A DNA stretch of 32,557 nucleotides, from assembly GCA_018714005.1 (NCBI GenBank), contig DVOA01000127.1:1-32557 (forward strand), given 5' to 3'. The position numbers and the translations under genes are program-made. Within the stretch, counting starts at the first letter, position 1; each line of letters begins with the position of its first letter. The stretch is from Spyradomonas excrementavium (GTDB taxonomy: Bacteria > Cyanobacteriota > Vampirovibrionia > Gastranaerophilales > Gastranaerophilaceae). Positions 1 to 8,407 of the stretch are shown here, in pieces. Under the pieces are notes generated by a model, which was not told the origin of the DNA, did no database searches, and saw only the letters and a program-made list of their open reading frames with translations.

Positions 1-1766
1 TTTCTCTGTTCAAGGTTTTCAGCGATAATCATTTTTTGTACCCACGGAAGTCTTTCCGGAGCCATAAACATGTGTTCTGTTCTGCAAAGACCTACGCCCT
101 CAGCACCGAGTTCAAGTGCTTTTGCAACGTCAGCCGGAGTATCTGCGTTAGCGCGAACGCCGAGCTGTTTAACTTCATTGACCCATGTGAAGAGTTTTTT
201 GAAGTTGTCGTCCATTACAGGAGGAACGAGGTGTACAGCGCCTTCAAAAACTTCGCCTGTACCGCCGTCAAGCGAGATTACATCGTTTTTGTGGTAAACT
301 TTTCCGCTTGCGTCAGTCAAAGTTTCGTTTTTCAGGTCGATTTTCAGGTCTTCGCAGCCTGCAACGCAAGGTTTGCCCATGCCTTTTGCAACTACTGCTG
401 CGTGAGAAGTCATGCCGCCTCTGAGTGTCAAAACACCTTGAGAAGCAATCATTCCGTGGATATCGTCAGGGCAGGTTTCCAAACGAACGAGAACAACTTT
501 TTCGCCTGCGTTGCCGCGTTCAGCAGCTTCTTCCGTATCAAACACAACTTTACCAACAGCAGCACCCGGAGAAGCAGCAAGACCTTGAGCGATTTTGTGA
601 GCTTCTTTTTTAGCGGCGGGGTCAAAGTCAGGAAGCAATACCTGATAAAGCTGGTTAGGATCAACAAGCTCGATTGCTCTTTCTTTTGAGATAATGCCTT
701 CTTCAGCCATTTCAACAGCGATTCTTACAGAAGCTTTTGCAGTTCTTTTGCCGTTTCTTGTTTGAAGAATGTATAATTTACCTCTTTCGATGGTGAATTC
801 CATATCCTGAACGTCTTTGTAGCCTTCTTCGAGTTTTTTGGCAATGTCAACGTACTGTTTGTACTGTTCGGGCATTTCTTTTTCGAGGTCGGCAATCGGG
901 TGAGGAGTTCTGATACCTGCAACAACGTCTTCACCTTGAGCGTTTGTCAGATATTCACCGTAGAATTTGTTTTCGCCTGTAGACGGGTTTCTTGTGAAAG
1001 ATACGCCTGTTGCGCAGTCATCGCACATGTTTCCGAATACCATTGTTTGAACGTTTACGGCTGTACCGTAGTTGTGGTCAATTTTGTAGTGGTTTCTGTA
1101 AGCAACGGCTCTGGGGATGTTCCAGGAGCGGAATACTGCTTCAATAGCTTCTTCGAGCTGTACATAAGGATCCTGCGGGAATTCTTTGCCTGTTTCAGCT
1201 TTGATTAAAGCTTTGTAAGGTTCGATTAAAGATTTCCAGTCGTCAGCTGTAAGCTCGATATCAAGTTTGTAGCCTTTTTCAGCTTTGATTTTGTCGATAT
1301 ATTCTTCAAATTTCATTCTTTCAATGTCCCAAGCAACAGAGCCGAACATTGTTAAGAATCTTCTGTATGAATCGTAGCAGAATCTCGGGTTGTTAGTTAA
1401 TTTAATCATGCCTTCGACGGTCTGGTCGTTCATACCGAGGTTGAGGATGGTTTCCATCATGCCGGGCATTGAAAGTCTTGCGCCGGAACGAACTGAAACG
1501 AGAAGCGGGTTTTCAGAATCGCCGAATTTTTTGCCGGCCTGTTCTTCAACTTTTTTCAAAGCCTCTTTTACTTCGTCCATAACGCCTTCAGGCATTTTGT
1601 TTCCATGATTGATATAATCCATGCAGGTTTCTGTAGTGATTGTCAATCCGGGGGGAACGGGAAGTCCCAAATTAGTCATTTCAGCAAGGTTTGCACCCTT
1701 ACCGCCGAGAAGATTACGCATATCAGCGTTCCCCTCTTTAAATAACCATACTCGTTTTTCTGTCAT
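1..1766 (-). CDS. ppdK: Pyruvate, phosphate dikinase (3' end beyond window)
   Basis: Interconverts pyruvate + ATP + Pi and PEP + AMP + PPi in the cytoplasm. About 588 codons are present, of the roughly 880 usual for the family; the missing part is the PEP/pyruvate-binding barrel. The protein starts MTEKRVWLFKEGNADM. The N-terminal nucleotide-binding domain shows GGKGANLAEMT and SVRSGARLSMPGMMETIL. The phosphohistidine domain has GGMTSHAAVVAKGMGKPC; counting from the start, the catalytic histidine is residue 455, the number used for Clostridium symbiosum PPDK. After the swivel region the barrel begins (GVGLCRTEHMF). The ATG at 1764-1766 has an AAAGGAG ribosome site (complement of 1775-1781). 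The frame is open throughout. In fermenters this enzyme serves PPi-dependent glycolysis or PEP regeneration. The lineage-specific direction cannot be told from sequence. Confidence 0.97.
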   Translation of the reverse strand, partial: MTEKRVWLFKEGNADMRNLLGGKGANLAEMTNLGLPVPPGLTITTETCMDYINHGNKMPEGVMDEVKEALKKVEEQAGKKFGDSENPLLVSVRSGARLSMPGMMETILNLGMNDQTVEGMIKLTNNPRFCYDSYRRFLTMFGSVAWDIERMKFEEYIDKIKAEKGYKLDIELTADDWKSLIEPYKALIKAETGKEFPQDPYVQLEEAIEAVFRSWNIPRAVAYRNHYKIDHNYGTAVNVQTMVFGNMCDDCATGVSFTRNPSTGENKFYGEYLTNAQGEDVVAGIRTPHPIADLEKEMPEQYKQYVDIAKKLEEGYKDVQDMEFTIERGKLYILQTRNGKRTAKASVRIAVEMAEEGIISKERAIELVDPNQLYQVLLPDFDPAAKKEAHKIAQGLAASPGAAVGKVVFDTEEAAERGNAGEKVVLVRLETCPDDIHGMIASQGVLTLRGGMTSHAAVVAKGMGKPCVAGCEDLKIDLKNETLTDASGKVYHKNDVISLDGGTGEVFEGAVHLVPPVMDDNFKKLFTWVNEVKQLGVRANADTPADVAKALELGAEGVGLCRTEHMFMAPERLPWVQKMIIAENLEQR

Positions 1767-1872
1767 GTTTGTTTTCTCCTTTACAATAAACTGAGTAAGT
1801 GATTAAAACCATTAATTACACACTGAAACCCTACCACAAAAATTCGTTTCTTACAAATATTTTTATCTAATC

Positions 1873-2020
1873 TAGTGTCGCCTTAGCCGATTCGCCTACG
1901 CGAACCGTCCAAGGCTCACCTTTTCCAGTAGTCACTCAAAAAGTTCGTTCACGTCTTCCTCTCACAAAATGATACTCAATCATTTTGTTCGGCAGAGTGT
2001 TCCTTATCACGAACTTTTCT
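1873..2020. other. Structured intergenic element, function unknown
   Basis: Two nested hairpins lie in the 537-bp gap between ppdK and the hydrogenase operon. The first has GCCTT (1880-1884) pairing with AAGGC (1911-1915), enclosing TTCGC/GCGAA (1891-1895/1900-1904). The second has AAAAGTTCGT (1939-1948) pairing with ACGAACTTTT (2009-2018), enclosing a perfect 9-bp stem CAAAATGAT/ATCATTTTG (1965-1973/1979-1987). No gene of credible length covers it. It could be a ppdK leader (minus strand), a small RNA or a decayed repeat. Confidence 0.4.
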
Positions 2021-2090
2021 CGGACAATTTTAATATCGGGCAAAGGATATTGGCGGTTTTGTCACGATTGTAGTGAATTCAGCTAATTTT

Positions 2091-2125
2091 GGTGGGAACC
2101 GCTGCGCTTTTCCCACCCTACAATT
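2091..2125 (+). repeat. Repeat family B, short copy
   Basis: A 35-nt copy of a sequence also at 20980-21014 and 28915-28949. It contains inverted arms GGTGGGAA and TTCCCACC separated by about 11 nt, followed by CTACAA. Only the right end of the longer family B element is present here. Confidence 0.75.
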
Positions 2126-2216
2126 ATGAGAACGGTTAATTGCATGTTTTCCGGATTTTCTTCCATCCCCTATATAATTTATTGATTTTTCAAGAATTTT
2201 TATGTAATATTTTAAA

Positions 2217-2234
2217 TAGTGAGATTTTTCACTA
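2217..2234. promoter_or_regulatory. Rex-like operator upstream of hydrogenase operon
   Basis: The 18-bp dyad TAGTGAGATTTTTCACTA matches 14 of 18 positions of the Rex consensus type TTGTGAAATATTTCACAA, including both GTGA/TCAC cores. It lies about 70 bp upstream of hndA. Rex senses NADH/NAD+, and NAD-linked hydrogenase genes are known Rex targets in several anaerobes. The assignment is inference; no rex gene is in this window. Confidence 0.4.
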
Positions 2235-2303
2235 ATGGTCTAAAAATTGTGACAAACAACATTGCAGACTGAAATGGTAACTTATGGTAAAAAAGGAGAA
2301 ATA

Positions 2304-2816
2304 ATGAGTTCAACGGCTCAAGCGGGATTTGACTACGAAAAAGTCGACGCCATTATGGAAACATACGGCTACAAAAAGTCAAACCTCATCGCTATCTTAC
2401 AAAAAGTGCAGGAAGTCTTCCGATACCTGCCTCAGGATGTTATGACTTACATCGGAACAAAAATGGAAGGGCTTTCACCGGCAACAGTCTATGGCGTGGC
2501 TACTTTTTACGCCCAGTTCAGCCTTGAGCCAAAAGGCAAGTACGAAATCAAAGTCTGCGACGGCACAGCATGCCACGTTAGAGGCTCAATGCCCGTTTTA
2601 GACGCAATCAAAGCCTCTTTGAAACTTCAAGACGGCTCATCGACCACTGTTGACGGGCTTTTCTCGCTCGAAACGGTCAGCTGCCTGGGCGCATGCGGAT
2701 TGGCACCGGTTGTAGTGATAAACGAAAAAGTTTACCCTCAAATGACCTCTGACGCAATAAAAATCGTTATTGACACGATTATCCACGAAGACAAAAAAGA
2801 GAGCGAGGGTGCATAA
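2304..2816 (+). CDS. hndA: NADH-linked [FeFe] hydrogenase, NuoE-like subunit
   Basis: Small 2Fe-2S subunit of an NAD(P)-dependent or electron-bifurcating [FeFe] hydrogenase (HndA/HydC type), homologous to complex I NuoE. The 170-residue protein has an N-terminal helical part (residues 10-60, with YLPQDVMTYIG and SPATVYGVATFYAQF) and a thioredoxin-like fold carrying the four cluster cysteines C85, C90, C127 and C131 (CDGTAC and CLGAC). The ATG at 2304 is chosen over an upstream in-frame ATG at 2262 because it has AAGGAG at 2293-2298 with 5-nt spacing. Its TAA is followed directly by the next ATG, so it is co-translated with hndC. It relays electrons in the cytoplasmic complex with the flavin subunit. 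Confidence 0.95.
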   Translation: MSSTAQAGFDYEKVDAIMETYGYKKSNLIAILQKVQEVFRYLPQDVMTYIGTKMEGLSPATVYGVATFYAQFSLEPKGKYEIKVCDGTACHVRGSMPVLDAIKASLKLQDGSSTTVDGLFSLETVSCLGACGLAPVVVINEKVYPQMTSDAIKIVIDTIIHEDKKESEGA

Positions 2817-4673
2817 ATGACAAAAACATTAATTAATATAGAAAAAGAACGTGAAAAAGCGCTCGAACATATAAAAGCACAGGGTTTGCGCGTTCTGGTA
2901 TGCTCGGGAACCGGCTGCGTTGCAAACGGCTCTCTTGAAGTAATTGAACGATTCAAAAAGCTCGGCGTAAACGTCGGAACCCTCCCGCATCACGAAAAAA
3001 TGACAACAGTGCCCACAGGCTGCCACGGTTTTTGTGAAAAGGGCGTTCTGGTAGTTATTCCCGACCTGAATATCAGTTATGTTAAAGTAAAACCCGACGA
3101 TGTTGAAGAAATCGTCGAATCTCACATAAAAAACGGAAAACCGGTCGAAAGACTGCTCTACGTTGACCCCAAAACACAGGAACACGTTCACAAAAACGAA
3201 GATATCGGTTTTTATGCAAAACAAACAAGAACTTCTCTCGCAAACTGCGGAAATATCGACGCAGAATCGCTTGAAGAATCAATTGCAGTAGGCGGATACG
3301 CTGCTTTGCACAAGGTTCTTGAACAAAACGACCCGGACGCTGTTATAAAAGAAATTGAAGCCTCCGGACTTAGAGGACGCGGCGGCGGCGGGTTCCCGAC
3401 CGGTACAAAATGGAAATTTACCGCAGCAAACCGCGGCGGAAAATCATACGTTGTCTGCAACGGCGACGAAGGCGACCCGGGCGCTTTCATGGACAGAAGC
3501 GTCATGGAAGGCGACCCGCACAAGCTCCTCGAGGGCATGGCAATTGCAGGTTTTGCAATCGGCGCTGATGAAGCTTACATCTATGTCCGCGCAGAATACC
3601 CGCTGGCTATTAAACGCTTGAGAAAAGCAATTTCTGACGCAGAAGCAGCAGGATATCTCGGAAAAAATATTATGGGTTCGGATTTTAACTTTGAAATCCA
3701 CATAAAAGAGGGCGCAGGCGCGTTTGTTTGCGGTGAAGAAACCGCGCTCATCGCTTCAATCGAGGGCGAAAGAGGCATGCCCCGCCCGAAACCGCCGTTC
3801 CCTGCTAACAAAGGCCTTTTCGGACGCCCGACGCTTATCAACAACGTTGAAACCCTTGCAAATGTTCCGCCTATCATCCTGAAAGGCGCTCAATGGTTCA
3901 GCTCAATGGGCACAGAACGTTCAAAAGGGACAAAAACCTTTGCTCTTACCGGCGAAGTAAACAATACGGGGCTTATTGAAGTTCCGATGGGCACAACTCT
4001 TCGCGAAATCGTTTTTGATATCGGCGGCGGAATCAGAAACGGCAAAAAATTCAAAGCCGTTCAAATCGGCGGCCCCTCCGGCGGCTGTTTAACCGAAGAA
4101 CACCTTGATTTGCCCATGGATTATGACAATCTTATCGCTGCAGGCGCAATGGTCGGCTCGGGCGGGCTGGTTGTTATGAATGAAGATACCTGTATCGTTG
4201 AAGTTGCAAGGTTTTTCATGAATTTCACCCAGCACGAATCCTGCGGAAAATGCGTTCCCTGCCGCGAGGGTACAAAAAATATGCTGAAAATCCTTGAAAA
4301 AATCGTCAAAGGAAAAGGCGAAATGAAGGATTTGGACACGCTGGAAGAACTTGCAATGGCCGTAAAAGACGGTTCTCTCTGCGGGCTCGGAAAAACAGCC
4401 CCGAATCCGGTACTTTCGACCTTGAAATACTTCAGAGATGAATATATTGCTCACATTAAAGACAAAAAATGCCCCGCAGGCGTATGTTCGGCAATGAAAA
4501 CTATCACAATCGACCCCGAGCTGTGCAAAGGCTGTTCAAAATGCGCGAGAAACTGCCCTGTCGGTGCAATTGAGGGCGAAGTCCGCTCACCGTTCAAGAT
4601 TAATCAGGAAAAATGTATCAAATGCGGTGCCTGCCTGAAATCTTGTCCGTTTAAGGCAATAAAACAATCATAA
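2817..4673 (+). CDS. hndC: NADH-linked [FeFe] hydrogenase, NuoF-like flavin subunit
   Basis: FMN/NADH-binding subunit (HndC/HydB type) that takes electrons from NADH and passes them to the hydrogenase. In 618 residues: an N-terminal thioredoxin-like 2Fe-2S domain (C29, C34, C69, C73; CSGTGC and CHGFC); a nucleotide/FMN domain with GLRGRGGGGFPTGTKW and NGDEGDPGAFMDRS; an SLBB-like segment; the 4Fe-4S motif ESCGKCVPCREGT with a downstream cysteine (SLCGLGK); and a C-terminal two-cluster ferredoxin domain (residues about 570-611, CKGCSKCARNC and CIKCGACLKSC). This architecture is longer than complex I NuoF and typical of bifurcating hydrogenases. The start directly abuts the hndA stop. Confidence 0.96.
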   Translation: MTKTLINIEKEREKALEHIKAQGLRVLVCSGTGCVANGSLEVIERFKKLGVNVGTLPHHEKMTTVPTGCHGFCEKGVLVVIPDLNISYVKVKPDDVEEIVESHIKNGKPVERLLYVDPKTQEHVHKNEDIGFYAKQTRTSLANCGNIDAESLEESIAVGGYAALHKVLEQNDPDAVIKEIEASGLRGRGGGGFPTGTKWKFTAANRGGKSYVVCNGDEGDPGAFMDRSVMEGDPHKLLEGMAIAGFAIGADEAYIYVRAEYPLAIKRLRKAISDAEAAGYLGKNIMGSDFNFEIHIKEGAGAFVCGEETALIASIEGERGMPRPKPPFPANKGLFGRPTLINNVETLANVPPIILKGAQWFSSMGTERSKGTKTFALTGEVNNTGLIEVPMGTTLREIVFDIGGGIRNGKKFKAVQIGGPSGGCLTEEHLDLPMDYDNLIAAGAMVGSGGLVVMNEDTCIVEVARFFMNFTQHESCGKCVPCREGTKNMLKILEKIVKGKGEMKDLDTLEELAMAVKDGSLCGLGKTAPNPVLSTLKYFRDEYIAHIKDKKCPAGVCSAMKTITIDPELCKGCSKCARNCPVGAIEGEVRSPFKINQEKCIKCGACLKSCPFKAIKQS

Positions 4674-4685
4674 AACAGCACAGTT

Positions 4686-4781
4686 GTCACCCTGAACCCG
4701 TTTCAGGGTCTAACCGATTGAATTACCGGCAAAAAACCGTTATTCACACCGGCAAGATACTGAAAAAAGCTCAGTATGACA
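4686..4781. repeat. REP pair of the CACCCTGAA..TTCAGGGT family
   Basis: A forward copy at 4686-4713 (GTCACCCTGAAC... then TTTCAGGGTCTAA) and a degenerate reverse copy around 4757-4781 (ACTGAAAAAAGCTCAGTATGAC) lie between hndC and hydA. The same family is clustered at 32144-32467. The pair splits the hydrogenase operon with a 171-bp spacer. Confidence 0.7.
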
Positions 4782-4844
4782 AAATAATAACTGACTATGA
4801 GGCTAAAAAAGCCTGATATCTACAAAAAAATAAGGATTAAACCA

Positions 4845-6617
4845 ATGAGCGATACAAAAACACTTACAGTAAACGGAAAAACGGTTGAGTTCACCGATGA
4901 GCCCAATCTTTTAGAAGTTATCAAAAAAGCGGGATTTTCAGTGCCGACATTTTGCTACAGGCCTGATTTAACCCAGTTTGGAGCTTGCAGAATGTGCGTT
5001 GTGGAGGTCGAATACCCCAACGGAAGAACTTTGATTAATTCTTCCTGCACAATGCCCCCCGAAGCAGGCATAAAAGTAAAAACAAACACCGAAAGAACCC
5101 GCAGAATCAGAAAAACCGTGCTTGAACTGCTTCTTGCGAACCACGACAGAGAATGTACCACCTGCGAAAAATCAGGCGACTGCGAACTGCAAAAATACGC
5201 AGAAGAATACGGAATCAAGGATGTTTCAAGATTCGTGCAGAAGAAAAAAGAAGATTTTCTGCCAATCGACGATTCAAATCCCTCACTCGTACGCGATCCG
5301 AACAAATGTATCCTTTGCGGAGCCTGCGTAAGGGCTTGTGCGGAGTTTCAGGGTCATTCGGTGCTCGGATTTGCAAACAGAGGCTCAAATACCGTTGTAC
5401 AGCCGATGGCAGGAATGCCGCTTTCAAAAGTTGACTGCGTATTCTGCGGTCAATGTCAGGCTGTGTGCCCCACAGGCGCTCTGACCATCAAATCCGAGGT
5501 AAACAACGTCTGGTCAATGGTTACAAACCCCGAAAAGAAAGTCGTTGCACAAATTGCACCGTCAGTAAGGGTCGCTCTGGGCGAAATGTTCGGGCTTGAA
5601 CCCGGTGAAAACACAATCGGGCTAATTGATTCGGCTCTGAGAGAAATCGGCTTTGATTTGGTCTTCGACACGAACTTTTCAGCTGATTTGACGATTATGG
5701 AAGAGGCTTATGAGTTCGTACAAAGGCTTAAATCAGGCGAAAATCTGCCGCTTTTCACATCCTGCTGCCCTGCCTGGGTCAGATACATGGAAACCCAGCA
5801 CCCTGACATGCTCAACCATTTATCCAGCTGCAAATCGCCTCAGGGAATGCTTTCGCCGGTTTTAAAAGAGCTTGTGCCAAAGTATTTTGACGGATTTACA
5901 AAAGAAAATATGGTTGTTGTTTCAATAATGCCATGCACGGCGAAAAAGGTAGAAGCCAAGAGATATCAGCTTTTCGGCGAAACAGATATTGTAATGACGA
6001 CAAAAGAACTCGGAAAAATGATAAAATCCGCCGGAATCGACTTCAAATCGCTTGAACCCTCAAAACCCGACTCACCGTTCGGCGAATATTCAGGTGCAGG
6101 AACGATTTTCGGTGCGTCAGGCGGGGTTGCGGAAGCAGCTGTCAGAACAGCTTACGAATTTGTAACCGGTGAAGAGCTACAAGACGTTGATATCAAGCCA
6201 ATGCGCGGTGTTGACAAAAATTCGCGCACAAAAGATGTCGAGCTTGATGTAAAAGGCACGAAAGTCAAAGTCCGCGTCGTTTCCACCCTCAAAGAAGCTG
6301 AAAAATCAATTCAGGCAATCAAAAACGGCACAGCTGATTTTCAAATGCTTGAAGTTATGGCTTGTCCGGGTGGATGTATTAACGGCGGAGGCCAGCCGAG
6401 AAGCTGTGATGACGCAAAAATCAAAGAATACCGCGCAGAAGGGCTTTACAAAGAGGACAGAGAGCTTCCCGTGCGCCGTTCGCACCAGAACAGCGAAATT
6501 AAAAAGCTCTACGCAGAATTCTTGCAGGCTCCGGGTTCACACAAGGCTCATGAGCTTTTGCACACGACTTATGCGGATTTATTCGCAAATTCTTACAGAG
6601 ATTTGGTCAAAAAATAG
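4845..6617 (+). CDS. hydA: [FeFe] hydrogenase catalytic subunit
   Basis: Makes or oxidises H2 at the H-cluster; with the NuoE- and NuoF-like subunits it forms a soluble NADH-coupled complex. The 590-residue protein contains a plant-type 2Fe-2S domain (CYRPDLTQFGACRMC), a His-ligated 4Fe-4S region (CTTCEKSGDCELQ), a two-cluster ferredoxin domain (CILCGACVRAC, CVFCGQCQAVC) and the H domain. All three H-cluster signatures are complete: TSCCPAW (T305-), MPCTAKKVE (M362-, C364) and EVMACPGGCINGGGQP (C507, C511). Size and layout match HndD/CpI-like enzymes; it lacks the extra C-terminal cluster domain of Thermotoga HydA. The start at 4845 is preferred over 4797 because AAGGA lies at 4832-4836. Maturases HydE/F/G are not in the window. 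Confidence 0.97.
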   Translation: MSDTKTLTVNGKTVEFTDEPNLLEVIKKAGFSVPTFCYRPDLTQFGACRMCVVEVEYPNGRTLINSSCTMPPEAGIKVKTNTERTRRIRKTVLELLLANHDRECTTCEKSGDCELQKYAEEYGIKDVSRFVQKKKEDFLPIDDSNPSLVRDPNKCILCGACVRACAEFQGHSVLGFANRGSNTVVQPMAGMPLSKVDCVFCGQCQAVCPTGALTIKSEVNNVWSMVTNPEKKVVAQIAPSVRVALGEMFGLEPGENTIGLIDSALREIGFDLVFDTNFSADLTIMEEAYEFVQRLKSGENLPLFTSCCPAWVRYMETQHPDMLNHLSSCKSPQGMLSPVLKELVPKYFDGFTKENMVVVSIMPCTAKKVEAKRYQLFGETDIVMTTKELGKMIKSAGIDFKSLEPSKPDSPFGEYSGAGTIFGASGGVAEAAVRTAYEFVTGEELQDVDIKPMRGVDKNSRTKDVELDVKGTKVKVRVVSTLKEAEKSIQAIKNGTADFQMLEVMACPGGCINGGGQPRSCDDAKIKEYRAEGLYKEDRELPVRRSHQNSEIKKLYAEFLQAPGSHKAHELLHTTYADLFANSYRDLVKK

Positions 6618-6637
6618 TCTGCAATCCATAATAAATA

Positions 6638-6666
6638 AAAAGAGGCGCCCCAAAAGCGCCTCTTTC
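6638..6666 (+). terminator. Terminator after hydA
   Basis: Perfect 8-bp stem AGAGGCGC (6641-6648) / GCGCCTCT (6656-6663) with a 7-nt loop, flanked by A's on the left and TTTC on the right, 20 nt past the hydA stop. Confidence 0.8.
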
Positions 6667-6692
6667 GCTATTCACGCTTGTTGACGCAGGCG

Positions 6693-7007
6693 GGAGGGGG
6701 TAGTTTTTTCAATATGAGCCACGCGAATATTTGAAAACGGGTCGGTCAACTATTAAAAACGACAAAAAAACGCTCCCCACCCTGACCCTCCCCCAGTCGG
6801 GGAGGGAGAATTAAGCTAATTCCCTCTCCTAACGGGAGAGGGGAATTTTTCAATGTGAGCATTGCGAACATTTGAAAAATTGGTGAGGGACGATTAAAAA
6901 TAATGGTCAAATCTAGCAGTTTGACCGCCGTAAGCTTTATTAATATTGGTTTTATCGCTCCCCACCCCAACCCTCCCCGAGTTGGGGAGGGAGAATATAG
7001 CTAAATC
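6693..7007 (+). repeat. Repeat family A, composite copy
   Basis: Contains two GCTCCCCACC...GGGGAGGGAGAAT hairpin modules (6771-6815 and 6956-6995), a CCCTCTCC/GGGAGAGGGG hairpin (6822-6844) and a linker with TCAATGTGAGCA...GAACATT and GGTGAGGGACGATTAAAAA. A degenerate linker copy precedes it at 6698-6757. The same order occurs at 28603-28785 and, inverted, at 10301-10608 and 14361-14584. It fills the convergent gap between hydA and the XRE gene, and no gene is seen in it. Confidence 0.85.
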
Positions 7008-7023
7008 CCGTCAGCGCGATAGT

Positions 7024-7230
7024 TTATGCGTCAGGCGTGTAGGGGAAAATGTCATTGGGCGTGCATTCCAGCGCCCAGCATAATTTGTCTAAGGTTTTAA
7101 AATCAATCCCTTTGGTTTTGTCGTTGTAGATTTTTGAAATGGTATCATTTGTTAATCCTGTAATCCTGGCAATTTCTGCTATTCTTACTCGTTTTGAACC
7201 CATTAATGTTGACAAATTATTTGTAATCAT
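7024..7230 (-). CDS. Small XRE/Cro-type transcriptional regulator
   Basis: A 68-residue protein consisting almost only of a helix-turn-helix domain: IAEIARITGLTNDTISKIY is the HTH, and LDKLCWALECTPNDIFPY is the usual C-terminal part of this family. It is a stand-alone DNA-binding domain, as in phage-type or toxin-antitoxin-type repressors, but no toxin gene is adjacent. The ATG at 7230 makes the compact form; an upstream ATG at 7272 would add a hydrophobic, non-conserved tail and falls in the promoter region. A perfect odd palindrome TTGTATAATACAA (7283-7295) upstream overlaps a plus-strand -10 box and is a reasonable operator for it. Target genes are unknown. Confidence 0.8.
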   Translation of the reverse strand: MITNNLSTLMGSKRVRIAEIARITGLTNDTISKIYNDKTKGIDFKTLDKLCWALECTPNDIFPYTPDA

Positions 7231-7262
7231 AATGGTAATTGTAACAAATTGATTAAAAACTA

Positions 7263-7291
7263 TTGATACCACATTGTATAACTTGTATAAT
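7263..7291 (+). promoter_or_regulatory. Sigma-70 promoter with overlapping palindrome
   Basis: TTGATA (7263-7268), a 17-nt spacer, and TATAAT (7286-7291) read rightwards. The -10 lies inside the palindrome TTGTATAATACAA (7283-7295). No annotated plus-strand gene follows before thrB on the other strand, so it would drive the candidate short transcript below. Confidence 0.5.
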
Positions 7292-7297
7292 ACAAAT

Positions 7298-7443
7298 TAT
7301 CAAATGCATTATACGCAATATTTTTTAAAATTGGACAATAAAATAGTTACACCTGAAAGCAATACCATAAATTAAAATAAAAAAAATAACAAAGATAATA
7401 ACTATTTTTTCCAATTCAGGCGGATTGCAATCCCGCCTTTTTT
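7298..7443 (+). ncRNA. Candidate small RNA between XRE and thrB
   Basis: Bounded by the promoter at 7263-7291 and a terminator-like hairpin (AGGCGG 7418-7423 / CCGCCT 7433-7438, then a T run). The predicted transcript is about 145 nt. It contains only a 23-codon ORF (ATG at 7304, nearly leaderless, no ribosome site), so an RNA role or a short peptide are both possible. Inference from signals only; no known RNA family was recognised. Confidence 0.35.
7418..7443 (+). terminator. Rho-independent terminator, plus strand
   Basis: AGGCGG / CCGCCT stem with a 9-nt loop followed by TTTTTT. The T run is on the plus strand only, so it cannot serve thrB, which ends here on the minus strand. Confidence 0.6.
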
Positions 7444-8371
7444 ATTCAACAATAACAGCGCCCGTTTCTTCAACCGGAAGCGTCAAAATATCTGATTTTA
7501 CATTCAAACCGTCCCAGACATCAGAAACGGTCTTTCTAATTTTATCCAGATTGTTTCCGTAAGAAATAATAAGCACGGACGGGCCGGCACCGCTTAAAAC
7601 GACGCCCAGCACGTTCTCCTCGTGTTTTAAAGCCTCTTTTATCTCTTTCAATCCGGGAATTAGCTTTTCCCTGTAAGGCTGGTGGATTTTATCCTGCAAA
7701 GCGTATTTCATAAGCTCTTTGTCAGCAGTATTTACCGCTTGAATGAGCATTGCAGAGCGTTTCAGGTTAAAAAGTGCGTCGCGAATCGGGATTTCGTCAG
7801 GGATTACCGAGCGCGCAATGTTCGTGGCAAGCTCATAATCAGGAATACAAACCGTAATATTCCAATCTTTCGGGAAATTCAGCTTTCTATAAACCACGCT
7901 GCCGTCTTCTTCAAGCGAAGAAAGCACAAATCCGCCCAGAATCGCAGGAGTCGAGTTGTCAGGATGCCCCTCAATTTCTGCAGCGATAGAAAGAAGTGCA
8001 GCTTCATCCGCAGGACGTCCGAGGAGCTCATTTGCAGCAAGCAATCCGCCGACAATAACAGAAGCCGAGCTTCCCAGCCCTCTTGCCACCGGAATTTGCG
8101 TATTTATGGTAATTTTCAGCTCACTGGGGGTTTGTCCGATTGAGTTGTAGAGCATTTCTATTGCTTTATAAACGATATTGTTTTCATCCGTCGGAATTGA
8201 GAGGACATCCATTTCGTTTGTTTCGTCTATGATGTTGATTTCAATCCCTGTACCCGGCATAACGGTTTCTTCGACGGTAATTGTGTTATAAATAGGCAAC
8301 GCAAGCCCCAGACAATCAAATCCCGGCCCTAAATTCGCAGTTGTTGCGGGTACTTTAATACTGAATTTCAT
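7442..8371 (-). CDS. thrB: Homoserine kinase
   Basis: Phosphorylates L-homoserine to O-phosphohomoserine in threonine synthesis (cytoplasm). The 309-residue GHMP-kinase protein has the three family motifs: PATTANLGPGFDCLG (residues 8-22), the phosphate-binding loop GLGSSAS (98-104) and GVVLSGAGPSVL (about 264-275). Length is normal (300-320). The ATG at 8371 has only a GGTG-type ribosome site. It lies 79 bp downstream of dnaN on the same strand but behind a strong terminator, so it probably has its own promoter. No other threonine genes are in the window. Confidence 0.96.
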   Translation of the reverse strand: MKFSIKVPATTANLGPGFDCLGLALPIYNTITVEETVMPGTGIEINIIDETNEMDVLSIPTDENNIVYKAIEMLYNSIGQTPSELKITINTQIPVARGLGSSASVIVGGLLAANELLGRPADEAALLSIAAEIEGHPDNSTPAILGGFVLSSLEEDGSVVYRKLNFPKDWNITVCIPDYELATNIARSVIPDEIPIRDALFNLKRSAMLIQAVNTADKELMKYALQDKIHQPYREKLIPGLKEIKEALKHEENVLGVVLSGAGPSVLIISYGNNLDKIRKTVSDVWDGLNVKSDILTLPVEETGAVIVE

Positions 8372-8407
8372 AATTCACCAAATCTCTTTCACTAATATTC
8401 CAAAACT

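Noticed and set aside
36..689. Plus-strand frame of 217 codons
   Set aside because: Antisense to the intact, clearly recognisable PPDK coding frame.
2262..2303. Earlier in-frame start of hndA
   Set aside because: No ribosome site; AAGGAG is placed for the ATG at 2304, and the family N-terminus fits the shorter form.
6746..6970. Minus-strand 74-codon frame
   Set aside because: Lies wholly within repeat family A; similar spurious frames appear in the other copies (12045, 14483, 28647).
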